64,000 nucleotides of DNA from Chlorokybus atmophyticus (GCA_009103225.1 RHPI01000810.1:22891-86890), one strand, 5' to 3'. Positions 48,540 through 59,237 are shown, counted from the first letter of the stretch. Notes: generated by a model from the letters alone, not told the origin. A program made the numbers and translations.

Positions 48540-49405
48540 CCTGGGCTCTGGGGAAGGTTCCAGCTCCAGAGCTCAGCTTGTAGACGGTGCGGCCTACGGA
48601 GGTGTCAAGCGTGTCTTTGGTGGCTGCCATGCGATAGGCAAAGTCCCCCGCTTGGAACCGCCGTTGGCGCTCCTTGTAGAAGCCGCTGCGTACGCGCTCG
48701 TAGCGCAGCGTGTCGCGATGCTGCGCGATACGCAGGTTGTTGAAGGCCATGGGGACAATGCGCTCGAAAAGCGCTGCGCGCGTGGTGATGTCGTGGTGCA
48801 TCCATTCCGGGTCGTCGAGGTTGTTCACGACGCGATCCACCTCCGGCTGCGCACGGAAGGGGAGCAATGGTGGTCGCCCGAACAGCAGGTAGTACGGGCT
48901 GTTCTCCCGCAGAGCCGCAATCGATATCCAAGGACCACCCACGGGAGGTGGTCATCCCAAGTGTTCTTCTCGTACTCCAGCACGTATTTGCGGAGTGCCT
49001 TCTTGATGGTTTTTATCGTACGCTCGGCGAGGCCGTCGGCTTGAGGGTGATCACGCGAGGTACGGCGGTGGTCGATGTAACATTTGTCCAAGAGGGTGTC
49101 GAATTCCCCTCTGAACTCAGTACCTTGGTCGGTGATGACCTCGGCGCAGCTGCCAAATCGGCTGAGAACGTGAGAGAGGAAGGCTTGAGACACCCCCCTA
49201 CTGCTCTTGTCGGGTAATGGTACCAGCTCCACCCATTTGAAGAAGTGCTCGATCATGACCAAGATGTAACGGTTGCCACGCGCTGAGGGTGCCAAGCCCC
49301 CCAAGATGTCGAGTCCCCATCGGTAAAGAGACCGGAGATGGGGAGTGGGTGCAAGGTGGCGCTGCGCGTGTTGAGGCTGGCGCGCACCATGTCACACTGC
49401 TGGCA
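48540..49405 (-). pseudogene. Integrase core and C-terminal part (element 2)
   Basis: After the stop at 49408-49406 the minus strand reads CQQCDMVRASLNTRS (zinc-binding Cys pair), then GLAPSARGNRYILVMIEHF, SHVLSRFGSCAEVITDQGTEF (second catalytic Asp) and DHPQADGLAERTIKTIKKAL (catalytic Glu), so the D,D,E triad is intact. Frameshifts occur near 49335 and 48930. The C-terminal part reads NSPYYLLFGRPPLLPF and RRFQAGDFAYRM, and stops abruptly near the N at 48535; compared with element 1 the PHD finger is missing. Confidence 0.88.
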
Positions 49406-50370
49406 CTAGCTGATGAACCTTTGCACCTGTTTTGTTAATCCATACCACCAATATTGTGCCCGCACTAGGCTTACTGTTCGCTTGACACCGAAGTGTCCAA
49501 GCTCAGTGTGGAGGGAAGTGATGATGCCCTCGCGCGTGCCCGGTGTCGGCACTTCCTTGTCTTCGTCGTGGAAACGGCGATACAGCTTGTCGCCTGCCCA
49601 TGGATAGTGACGGGTGCGTTGGTTGACTCGGTCCTTCTCGCGAGCGCTCATGCCGGAGGGAAGCTGGCCACTTTGAAGAAAGGAGAGTGATGGCTTGTCC
49701 TGCCATATGTCCTGCCTGGTGTCAGTGGGCGCCAGCTCTGTGTCATCGATGTCAATGTCGGCTGCGTGGGCGTCTCCCAAGGGTGTGGTTGTCGCAGGGT
49801 CGGTAGACTCAACGGCAGGAAGTTCCTCTGCCACTGCTGAGGCCGTGGTGTCGGTCTTGCGCCCTGAGCGCAACGTGGCAGCAGCAAACATTGCTGCCAT
49901 GGTTAGGGCTGTTGCTGCAGGGATGAGCTCATGCCGAGCTCCAGTTGCGTTGTTGGTGCTGAGGTGAGGGTTGCGACTGAGGCCATCGGCGTCTTGGTTG
50001 GTGAGGCCAGCGCGGTGGTCGATCTCGAAGTCGTATTCCTGCAACAGCAGGGCCCATCGAGCAAGTTTCCCTGTCAGATGTTGGTTGGTCATCAGCCACT
50101 TGAGGGGCTGATGATCGGTGATCAGTTGGAACTGTCGACCAAAGAGGAAAGGTCGGAAGAAGGAGATGGCCCACACTGCAGCGAGGCACTCCACTTCATA
50201 GCTGCTGTAGTTGGCCTCGGCGCTGTTGTTGCTCCGGCTGGCGTATGACACCACCCGCTCCTTCTTGTTCTCATCGTGCTGCACCAGCACCGCTCCCATC
50301 CCCAGCTTGCTCCAGTCGGTGTGAAGGATGAAAGGCTTGGCGTAATCCGGACGTTGAAGGATGGAGCGCT
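49406..50370 (-). pseudogene. RNase H and integrase H2C2 region (element 2)
   Basis: The minus strand reads VLVQHDENKKERVVSYASRS, SSYEVECLAAVWAISFF and LITDHQPLKWLM (RNase H), a Ser/Thr/Ala-rich linker, then LHTELGHFGVKRTVSLVRA (the His-His of the zinc finger) and ends FIS-stop (49408-49406). The following codons supply the Cys-Cys pair. A single-base deletion near 50363 separates it from RT: the upstream frame is lost inside KSRLTSAP. Confidence 0.9.
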
Positions 50371-52677
50371 GGTGAGCCTACTCTTCAGCTCCTCGAAGGC
50401 CTGCTGTTGCGGCTCCTTCCATGCGAACTCCACCTCCTTCTTCAGTAGTTCGTTGAGGGGCCTCGCGATCTTCGCGAAGTCCTTCACGAACCGGCGATAG
50501 TAGTTGGCAAGTCCCAAAAAAGCGCGCAGACGTGTGAGGTCTGTCGGGGCAGGGTTAGCTGCCAGAGCCTCTACTTTTGCCTACTGCACATACACACCAT
50601 GGGGCACAATCATGTGCCCTAAGTACGGCACCTTGTGGGTGAAGAAAGTACACTTGTCGGGGTGTACGGTCATCCCCACTCCCTTGAGTCGTTCCAGCAC
50701 CGCTTCGATGTGCTGAAGATGCTCCTCGTTGCTGCGGCTGAAGATGAGGATGTCATCGATGTAGCACCGCGCGCAGTCCAGCCCCTTCAAGGCTTTGTCC
50801 ATGACGCGTTGAAACTTGGCGGGGGCATTCTTCAGCCCGAACGGCATTACCTTCCATTGGTACAACTGTTTGTTGCCCCAGAAGGAGGTCTTGTGCTTGT
50901 CCTCGTCCATGATGGCGATTTGGTTGTACCCCTGACGCATGTCCTGGATGCTGAAGACTGTGCAGTCTTCCACATCATCAAAGATACCCTCTGCTGTGGG
51001 CATGGGGTACCGGTCTTGCTTGGTCTTGTTGTTGAGGGGGTGATAGTCACCACACATGCGTCGCTCTGTCCAGTTGCCTGCTGAATCCTTCTTCAGTGGC
51101 ATGAGGGTTGCTGCTGCGAAGTCCGATGTGAACTCTTCGATAAGGCCTGCATCCAGCAGCGCCTTACATCTCTGTTCCACCAAGTCTTCTTCCAACTTGG
51201 AGAGCCTGTATTGTCGTCGGAACATCGGCTCAGTGTCCACCAGCTCAATGTCCATCTGGTACACTGAGCATGTACCCAATTCCTTCACATTGAAGCTGAA
51301 TTGGCTCCAGTTGTTGAGGAGAGCCTCCAGCTTCTCTCGCGTGTCTTCTGTGGCCAATGGGCCAATGGCATGGTCCCAGGAGGTTGCATTGGCAACCACA
51401 GGAATGTCCTCCACTGTCACTGCTGCTTGCTCCTCCATGTGGATCACCTCGAGGGCTGTGTGAGCTGCCTTGGTGTCGGCTACGCGATCAGCCCACCCCC
51501 CAGCCAAGTGTTCGAGATCCTCGAAGGACACGTGGCGGTCTTGCAATGCGAAGCTCAGCTCCAGCAGCCATACCATGCTGTTCTGGTCCATGGCGCGACC
51601 AAGCAGCTGGCATTGCTGACTATCTGTCAGCGACGAGCTCGTGATGCTGTTGGGGAAGAGTCCCATGGCGCGTTCACGTTCGCGTGCGTTGGGTTCTTCC
51701 AGCCTGTTGGTGGTCGCATCGAACACCATCCCATCACCACCGTTCCGAAATGCGTAGGAGCCCGGGTAGGACACCAATGTGGGGAGTGCGCGACGGGGCT
51801 GCCCGGGCTGATTGCACGGGTAGAAGTGGTGGTGGTCATGACGCAAGACAGGTTGTGCTGTGCGGCCGGGGTCAAGGATGTCATCGACCAGCAGGTTGCG
51901 CGGCCGAGCGCTGCGTGTGTATTCGGCGGTCATGAGTTCCTCCACGGTGGCCAGGTTTGTCCATTTGGCCCGTACACGATGTGCGCGCAAGCCATGTCGT
52001 GCCGCGTTCACCTTGAGTGGGTGCCCCAGCATGGAGCAAACTTGTCGGTAGCTGGAGGCCACGTGCGGACGCTTGTCGTCCTCTAAAAGCACATGATCGA
52101 TGACGTACCCCAGGGGTCTGGAGATCTGGTGGTGTTGAAGGAGGTGGATGATTCTCATCAGCTCCCAGAACAGCCCGGAGCGAGGGTTTTCGAGGCCTTG
52201 CCCCTTGCCTGCCCTGGAGTGTCCTTGGCATTCCCATCCAGCTATTAATAGGTCGACGTTGCCGAGGGACAGTAGGTGATCTTCACTGATCAGCCGGATG
52301 TCCTGTGGCAATGCTTTGAGGCTGCCTTGCAGCGCCGAGAGGGGTAGTTGACGCGAATACCTTTCGTGCAATTGGCGTAAGTGGTGTTTGAGGACTGTCT
52401 GCGCGTGTGAGTCTGGGTCGCAGTAATAGTATTTGACAACCTTTACACCTGTGTTGAGGACCGCAGCAAGACCACTGCCAATGCCCCCAAACAGCTCCAA
52501 CACCGTAATGCCCTGTTGCCTGCGAAAGGTGTGGAACTCCACCACTCTGGTGGCCACCATATGGTGGTCCTGCACCTTGTTGTGGCTTCTGTAGTTGGGG
52601 AAGCGCGTGGTGACCAGTGGATGGCTGAACAAGATGTGTGCGTCCACCTGTGCGCGCCAGCGTCGTTCGGCTCGGTC
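50371..52677 (-). pseudogene. C5-cytosine DNA methyltransferase fused in frame to reverse transcriptase (element 2)
   Basis: The 688-residue frame from 52647 to the stop at 50583-50581 holds two enzymes. Residues about 45-365 are a DNMT: motif I VLELFGGIGSGL (49-60, SAM binding), motif II YYYCDPDSHA (73-82), motif IV GWECQGHSRAGKGQGLENPR (137-156, catalytic Cys140), RSGLFWELMRII (156-167), a degenerate motif VI VIDHV (182-186), RVRAKW (motif VIII-like), ERERAMGLFPNSIT (323-336) and LGRAMDQNSMVWLLE (349-363, motif X). The segment arrangement resembles DNMT3/DRM-type de novo enzymes. Residues about 470-688 are gypsy RT with FSIQDMRQGYNQI (Asp569) and CYIDDILIFS (Asp631, Asp632). The same frame continues past the TAG as AKVEALAANPAPTDLTRLRA. 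Deviations in motifs IV (Pro to Glu) and VI (ENV to DHV) leave activity uncertain. Confidence 0.92.
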
Positions 52678-53240
52678 TTATAATGCTACATCCACGGTGG
52701 CATCCTTTTCCTCCTCGTTGTACAGGGTGGGAGAGGAGTCGACGGTTCGACGTGGGACCGTGGCATCAGCAACGACTTGCGTCCGAGCGCCGTCGTATGT
52801 GGCCGTTGCAGCCTCCCGTGTGCGGGCATGGCTGCGTGTGGCCACGGCAGCCACTCTGCGTTGGGCGCGCGTGCGTGAGACCAACTCGAAAGGCAGGAAA
52901 CCCTGCACCTCTCCGTCATCCTCATCCCAATGTGGCCGAAAGCACGCTCGCTCTGTCCAGCAGTCGAGGCCCATGCCCACAGGGAAGTTGAAGGAGCCGG
53001 CATTGGTGACCACACATTGCTGGATGATCTCGGTCGTGTGGGTTGGGTCCAGCCCTGTCAACCGAATGCAAAAGACCTCCCTGGTGACCCCCATCACCTT
53101 ATCTCGGCTACCTGTGGCAGTGTCCAACACGTACGGGCAAGGCACCAAGTCGGAGCTGGTTATGCCAAGGGACCGCGCAAGGAAGCGCCCGATGATAACA
53201 GGCTGTGCTCCGGTGTCCAACATTACTCGCTTGGGTGTGT
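52678..53240 (-). pseudogene. Aspartic protease domain (element 2)
   Basis: The minus strand reads NTPKRVMLDTGAQPVIIGRF: the D-T-G-A active site of a retropepsin. Further on are YVLDTATGSRDKVMG and a charged linker. It stops at TAA 52680-52678, and the very same frame then reads DRAERRWRAQVDAHILF into the methyltransferase, so protease, DNMT and RT were one polyprotein. The TAA is one C-to-T step from CAA. Upstream (53250) is another in-frame TAG. Confidence 0.85.
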
Positions 53241-53700
53241 TGAGATTCGGACACTACTGACCATGCATGGAGTTGGTGCAAGCACAAGTACACACACTCT
53301 ACCAGAGCATACACACAAGGCTGATCCAAAAGGCTTTCTAAGGATTACAACAAAGTCATACCGCGGGCTTTTATACCCGCCAGTTCTGCACCTGTCTACT
53401 CTAGAAGCCACCACGACTTCTACACTCAACCGATTCCTAAGCTCTAAGTTGCACCACGTAGCTACTTTCAAGAGCTTTCCAACAAGCTATAACACGCGCC
53501 ATACAATGACGTAACCACCGAGCTACAACGTTTTTTTTACAGCGCCTGGAAGTCTCCAGACTCCGGACTCGACTCCGCGCCTGGAACCTTCTCGACTGAA
53601 GTCCTCGCCTGGACCTTTCTCGACTGGAACCTTCTCGCGCCTGAATTGTCTCGCGGCTATTCTTATCCACAGGGCAAGCTGACCGGATACAAGAATATCC
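53241..53700 (-). promoter_or_regulatory. Non-coding, promoter-like segment between Gag and protease of element 2
   Basis: All frames are short here. The minus strand has TATAAAAG (53375-53368) and, at 53545-53690, several copies of a GAGAAGGTTCCAG-type repeat. It could be a solo LTR from another element or an internal promoter; no target duplication was recognised. Confidence 0.35.
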
Positions 53701-54608
53701 TCAACAGGGTGCCAGGCCGTTGATGGTAACGTGCTTGCCTTGGTTGGCCACCATGGCAGCATTGGCGTCGATAAGCAGCCTTTCCATACGAGTTGTCTGC
53801 ACCTCTGACTCAGTTCTCTCAGCTGGGGGTGCTGAGCACATGGCAGCCAGAGCTCCTCTGCCTGCTGGGTTCGGAGAACCCCCTCCTTGCCCTCTCCCTC
53901 TGCCGAACCGACCTTGTCGTGGTGGTTGGTAGACCCGGGGGGGCCTCGGTGCTGGAGGTTCCGGCACCGGTTGTGGTGGCGGCGCAGGTGGATGCCGCCT
54001 CTGCGAAGATGGAATCGTGCCCGCGGGTGTACCCAATGGTTGTGGAGGAAACCCCGGCGGACCCGGTGTTTGTGGGCCTGCCTCGCGTTCAGCTTGCTCC
54101 GCGTACGTCCAGCGGACAGCATGAGCCGCCTCTCTGACCAACGTCCCTTCCCACGTGGCCGTGGGCTCGGTGTCCGTGTCGGTCCAATGATGATATTGAT
54201 GCATGGGCTGCAGGTATACGGCGCGTAGTAGCTGTCGCCGCATGTCGTGAGTGATGGTGGGGACTCGCAAGATTCCTGCCATGTAGGCATCCCACCTTCC
54301 TTGTACCACTCCCACATCGAGCACGGTCATGGCGCGCGCGCGTAGGGTGCGCTGGAGGTCAGGTTGATGTGCGTGCAGCTCATGAGCAATGGCGATGCGC
54401 CGCTGTTGGCCAGGGGTGGAAGCCGCAGCAGTGCCTCTTGCACTCCCTCCAGCGTGTCCGGGGCTGTGGTGGCAGCCTCGTCGTATGCTTGTCGCAGCGA
54501 CCGAACGAATGCCCCCAACCATGATGCTCGGTTGCCAAAGGCAAACAGGGGGACAGCAGGGTGATTGGCAACGAGCCATGTCACGAGACGGGCTCGAGCG
54601 GCGCTGCC
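53701..54608 (-). pseudogene. Second Gag-like region (element 2)
   Basis: Two overlapping minus-strand frames give WLVANHPAVPLFAFGNRASW, AFVRSLRQAYDEAATTAPD, then after a frameshift near 54410 AIAHELHAHQPDLQRTLRAR and RVPTITHDMRRQLLRAVYLQ, followed by a Pro-rich, Arg/Gly-rich tail (RFGRGRGQGGG). This resembles a capsid helix domain plus a nucleic-acid-binding tail. It runs into the gap at 54609; its link with the 56686-58848 ORF is hidden by the gap and TRIM array. Confidence 0.55.
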
Positions 54609-55606
54609 NNNNNNNNNNNNNNNNNNNNNNNNNNNNNNNNNNNNNNNNNNNNNNNNNNNNNNNNNNNNNNNNNNNNNNNNNNNNNNNNNNNNNNNNNNNN
54701 NNNNNNNNNNNNNNNNNNNNNNNNNNNNNNNNNNNNNNNNNNNNNNNNNNNNNNNNNNNNNNNNNNNNNNNNNNNNNNNNNNNNNNNNNNNNNNNNNNNN
54801 NNNNNNNNNNNNNNNNNNNNNNNNNNNNNNNNNNNNNNNNNNNNNNNNNNNNNNNNNNNNNNNNNNNNNNNNNNNNNNNNNNNNNNNNNNNNNNNNNNNN
54901 NNNNNNNNNNNNNNNNNNNNNNNNNNNNNNNNNNNNNNNNNNNNNNNNNNNNNNNNNNNNNNNNNNNNNNNNNNNNNNNNNNNNNNNNNNNNNNNNNNNN
55001 NNNNNNNNNNNNNNNNNNNNNNNNNNNNNNNNNNNNNNNNNNNNNNNNNNNNNNNNNNNNNNNNNNNNNNNNNNNNNNNNNNNNNNNNNNNNNNNNNNNN
55101 NNNNNNNNNNNNNNNNNNNNNNNNNNNNNNNNNNNNNNNNNNNNNNNNNNNNNNNNNNNNNNNNNNNNNNNNNNNNNNNNNNNNNNNNNNNNNNNNNNNN
55201 NNNNNNNNNNNNNNNNNNNNNNNNNNNNNNNNNNNNNNNNNNNNNNNNNNNNNNNNNNNNNNNNNNNNNNNNNNNNNNNNNNNNNNNNNNNNNNNNNNNN
55301 NNNNNNNNNNNNNNNNNNNNNNNNNNNNNNNNNNNNNNNNNNNNNNNNNNNNNNNNNNNNNNNNNNNNNNNNNNNNNNNNNNNNNNNNNNNNNNNNNNNN
55401 NNNNNNNNNNNNNNNNNNNNNNNNNNNNNNNNNNNNNNNNNNNNNNNNNNNNNNNNNNNNNNNNNNNNNNNNNNNNNNNNNNNNNNNNNNNNNNNNNNNN
55501 NNNNNNNNNNNNNNNNNNNNNNNNNNNNNNNNNNNNNNNNNNNNNNNNNNNNNNNNNNNNNNNNNNNNNNNNNNNNNNNNNNNNNNNNNNNNNNNNNNNN
55601 NNNNNN
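54609..55606. other. Assembly gap (N)
   Basis: 998 unresolved bases at the junction of the gag region and the TRIM array, probably because the tandem repeat could not be assembled. Confidence 0.99.
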
Positions 55607-56612
55607 GGGCCGGCAGCGGCGCGCTATGCGCGCGCTGACCGGTATGGGCCTAAATTGGCCGGTCCTTGGATGGTGGGGCCGGTGACCGACCCTAAATCAG
55701 ACCCCTGGGAAGAAAATTCCCCAGCTGATGAGAGCGCCAGCTGCCGAGGACGTCAGCGTTTTTAAGTGGGGGGAAATGTAACGGGAAGGTACATTGAATT
55801 ACCACAGATCGACCATAAAAGCACCAAGTCTTTTGTGGTCGAGTGGGCTGTGACAATAACATCGTAAATGGTCACTTTAAAAGTGCCATCATCGATGGGT
55901 CGCGACTTGCCTAATGGTAGTCGCGCCGAGCTGATCAGTTCAGTCGGCGCGGCAGGGCGCGACCTGCCTATCGCGGCGACGCGGCCTGTGGGGCCGGCAG
56001 CGGCGCGCTATGCGCGCGCTGACCGGTATGGGCCTAAATTGGCCGGTCCTTGGATGGTGGGGCCGGTGACCGACCCTAAATCAGACCCCTGGGAAGAAAA
56101 TTCCCCAGCTGATGAGAGCGCCAGCTGCCGAGGACGTCAGCGTTTTTAAGTGGGGGGAAATGTAACGGGAAGGTACATTGAATTACCACAGATCGACCAT
56201 AAAAGCACCAAGTCTTTTGTGGTCGAGTGGGCTGTGACAATAACATCGTAAATGGTCACTTTAAAAGTGCCATCATCGATGGGTCGCGACTTGCCTAATG
56301 GTAGTCGCGCCGAGCTGATCAGTTCAGTCGGCGCGGCAGGGCGCGACCTGCCTATCGCGGCGACGCGACCTGTGGGGCCGGCAGCGGTGCGATATGCGCG
56401 CGTTGACCGGTATGGGCCTAAATTGGCCGGTCCTTGGCTGTGGGGCCGGTGACCGACCCTAACAAACCCTATGGGTAATTCCCCAGCTGACCGGGCAGCT
56501 GCCGAGGACGTCAGCGTTCTTAAGTGGGGGGGAATGTAACGGGAAGGCACATTAAAATACCACAAATCGACCATAAAAGCACCAAGTCTTTTGTGGTCGA
56601 GTGGGCTGTGAA
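55607..56612 (+). mobile_element. Tandem TRIM array inside element 2 gag
   Basis: Terminal repeats (TGTAACGGGAAGG...GTGACA) occur at 55777-55855, 56161-56239 and 56535-56612. The first two are exactly 384 bp apart and the units between them are near-identical. Compared with the single TRIMs, the stretch with the primer-binding and B-box-like motifs (TTGGTCATC...) is deleted, the repeat running straight into ATAACATCG. The left end is in the gap. Confidence 0.88.
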
Positions 56613-56685
56613 AACTGGCTGGAGAAAGCCCCTGGAGAGCGGGATCAGCGCCCAGCGCGATGTCTGACATGGTGATCACGAGGTC

Positions 56686-58848
56686 TTATATTTTGTGGCG
56701 CTGGAGTCCGAGTGGGTCCAGTGGCGAGGGTTCGAAGTCGATCTGTTGGGCGGGCATGGGTTGCCGCGTTTGACTGGGTGCGCCCTTCAATCGTGCGTGT
56801 AATGCCAGGAACAATTGGATGGCCAACCCCAATACTGCAGGTCGCCGGTAGGTGACCCCGAAGAGATGATCCCTCATCTTTGGTGCAGTGCCGGCGAGGA
56901 TTTCATCCTCCAGCTGCTGTTGTGTGGGTTCCGGCATTGTGATACTCTGGAGGTGGTAGGGGCAAGATGCGATCATCGCGTGCCACGCGCGTGGTGCGTT
57001 GCCCCCCTGGTCCTGGTACGCAATGGTGGTGGGCTCCACGTTGCGTAGAACCGACGCCCAGGCGCGTTCTGCTTGTGGCCCGCGTGGCACTTGCTGTGTG
57101 ACGTCCAGCGCTGGTGGCGGTGCCGTTCGAACCTCAGGAAGTGGTGCAGTGGGTATGGCAGCACTACTAGAGGCGATGGTGGTGGCACCTGCAGCAGTCG
57201 TCGTTACTGAGGTGGCGGCCGTGAGGGTGGCAGCAGTTGTGACCGATGGGGTCGCTTCGATGGAGGCAGTAGTGGTGGATTCACCACTTACAAACCCAAC
57301 GACAATGGTTGTTGCGGCGTGGGTGCTCTCCATCACCGGGGACAGCGTTGTGCCAAGAGTGCTGACACCTGCTGTCGTGGTCGGTGTGGACGCCGACGGT
57401 GTCGTCGACGGCGTCGTCCCAGCGGTGGTTGTGGCTGCCGAGGCAGCACCACTTGTGGCGTCCGACGATGCCGTTGTTGACGACGCGCCAGCTTCCCTGC
57501 GCGCACGTCTTGATGGTTGTACGCGTGACGGCGTGGGAGTGTCCCTATCCCGTTTTGGTGCCATCGGTGCCCACCTAGAAGCATAGCAGGCTTGATAGTC
57601 CTGCTCCTTGTTCTCCTCCAGCTGTGCCACGCGCGCCATCAGGGCTGCTACTTGGTCAATAGCCGGTGGATTGGTTGGTGCCTTTACAGCAGCAGCTCCA
57701 GCGCGAGGACGTCCCTCAGGTCCTTTGTGCTGTGGAGGGCGGTTTTTCCCTCTGTAGCCAGCTTTTTCCTTGCGGGCCCCAGCGTTGTTGTTGTTGTTGG
57801 GGTTGTGGCCACCAGCGTTGTTGCCGTTGTTGCGACCACCAGCGTTGTTGCTGTTGTTGTAGCCGCCAGCGTGGTTGCTGTTGTTGTAGCCCCCGTTGTT
57901 GTTGTTGTTGTTGTTGTTGCCGCGGTAGCCAACAGCGTTGTTGCCGTTGCTGTAGCCAATAGAGGGCCGCAGCTCAGGGAACTTCAGCCAGCATACTGTC
58001 TCCAAGTGTCCCGTCTTGTGGCAGTAGTCGCACACAAGGTTGCCGTAATCTTCGGTGCACTCCTTTTGGTAGTGGCCATGTCGACCACACCGGTGGCACA
58101 GCACTGGAGCCACAAGGGCAGCATGAGCTGACCGTTTATCCTTGTGGTGGATGCCTTGCGGTTCTCGGCTGCGGTTCCGCCGAAGAGGCTCTGCACTTGT
58201 GCCTGCCATAGGCCGTGAGGCACTGCGGTTGGTGTCCAGCACCGCTTTCTCATACACTGCACGCTTATGGATGGCTTGTGCAGTCTCGAAAGCTTCCTTG
58301 AGGGTGTAGCCGAGGGGCCTGCTGTAGTTTAGCGTCAGGCGCGTTGACTCACTCAGGGTGGGATCCAACTCGGTCACATACACCATTGCTGCCGCCTCCT
58401 CACTGACGATCTTGTAGTCAGTGTCTTTGAGCAATCCTTCCAACCGTGAATACAGTCGGAGAGGGTCCTCGTGGGGCTTCCGTCGAAAACGCCTCAACTC
58501 CTCCACCTTGCTGTTGGTTTGAGGTGGGAAGGTGCGCCGGAGTGCGGCGTAGAGGTCCTTCAACGGGGAGTCCGACATGGCCGCGCCCACCGTAAGCGCG
58601 GGTGCACGCAATGCCACTGAGCCGAGGGTGAAAACACTGCCTCCCGCTGGAGCACGCGAGTTCGGTGTTGGTAGCAGGGGCGTACCCATCTCCAACGCTG
58701 CAGCTTGCTGCTCCTCTTGTTGCTCCCTGATGATGGCAGCGGTGCGGTTGAGTATCCTGATCCGGCGCTCGGCCTTCTTGCTTTCGATCTCTGCAGGAGT
58801 CAATGAGGCCACTACCACCTCAACTTCTTCATTCTCTGCCTTCTCCAT
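56686..58848 (-). CDS. Gag polyprotein of element 2 (720-aa open frame)
   Basis: Starts MEKAENEEVEVVV and includes a capsid-like helical part (SDSPLKDLYAALRRTFPP, LGYTLKEAFETAQAIHKR, residues about 90-200). Two CCHC zinc knuckles follow (CHRCGRHGHYQKEC and CDYCHKTGHLETVC), then an Asn/Gly-rich repeat from GNN-codon expansion (about 57780-57945), a basic patch and a long Thr/Ala/Ser-rich stretch. The C-terminal section (ASCPYHLQSITMPEPTQQQ, KMRDHLFGVTYRRP) is unlike ordinary Gag. It is the only long undamaged frame left in this otherwise dead element. Gag forms the virus-like particle and its knuckles bind RNA. The true N-terminus may lie further upstream (58857-59237). Confidence 0.85.
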   Translation of the reverse strand: MEKAENEEVEVVVASLTPAEIESKKAERRIRILNRTAAIIREQQEEQQAAALEMGTPLLPTPNSRAPAGGSVFTLGSVALRAPALTVGAAMSDSPLKDLYAALRRTFPPQTNSKVEELRRFRRKPHEDPLRLYSRLEGLLKDTDYKIVSEEAAAMVYVTELDPTLSESTRLTLNYSRPLGYTLKEAFETAQAIHKRAVYEKAVLDTNRSASRPMAGTSAEPLRRNRSREPQGIHHKDKRSAHAALVAPVLCHRCGRHGHYQKECTEDYGNLVCDYCHKTGHLETVCWLKFPELRPSIGYSNGNNAVGYRGNNNNNNNNGGYNNSNHAGGYNNSNNAGGRNNGNNAGGHNPNNNNNAGARKEKAGYRGKNRPPQHKGPEGRPRAGAAAVKAPTNPPAIDQVAALMARVAQLEENKEQDYQACYASRWAPMAPKRDRDTPTPSRVQPSRRARREAGASSTTASSDATSGAASAATTTAGTTPSTTPSASTPTTTAGVSTLGTTLSPVMESTHAATTIVVGFVSGESTTTASIEATPSVTTAATLTAATSVTTTAAGATTIASSSAAIPTAPLPEVRTAPPPALDVTQQVPRGPQAERAWASVLRNVEPTTIAYQDQGGNAPRAWHAMIASCPYHLQSITMPEPTQQQLEDEILAGTAPKMRDHLFGVTYRRPAVLGLAIQLFLALHARLKGAPSQTRQPMPAQQIDFEPSPLDPLGLQRHKI

Positions 58849-58856
58849 GGCTGCAG

Positions 58857-59237
58857 CTAGAGTGAGACCCGTGACTGAGGCGGGCGGGGCCGCTGCTCAT
58901 CTGTCCAGTCCTTGCTCTTGAGGGCTTGCTGCCGCATCTTGGAGTGGAACTTGATGATGAACTCGTCAAGTGAGGTGGTGCCAGGGCGTCCGGAGAAGCG
59001 TAGGGAGTTGGTTGAGCTGGAAGGCTCCATCTCTTCGTCGTCACTGTCCGACGGTGGTGGAGATGCTCGTTGTCGAGGAGTGGAGTGAGAGGAGGTGAAG
59101 CCGGAGACGGGGCATGAGCCTCTGCTACTGCGGTAATCGCTCCCTTCACTTGCACGTTCGTAGGTAAGGTTGGGAGTTGGGCTCCAGCTGTTGAGGTCCC
59201 CTTCTTCTATTGGCGAGAAAGGGGTGGGCCTGCTCAT
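58857..59237 (-). pseudogene. N-terminal Gag frame (element 2)
   Basis: 126-aa frame MSRPTPFSPIEEGDLNSWSP ... SLDEFIIKFHSKMRQQALKS, ending at a TAG 9 bp before the large Gag ORF, which is in another frame. Probably the broken N-terminus of the same Gag. The position right after the leader and LTR fits. Confidence 0.55.

Noticed and set aside
51301-52086. 261-aa plus-strand frame
   Set aside because: Antisense shadow of the DNMT-RT frame, without homology.
56999-58131. Plus-strand Val/Ala-rich frames
   Set aside because: Antisense of the Thr/Ala- and Asn-rich Gag codons.
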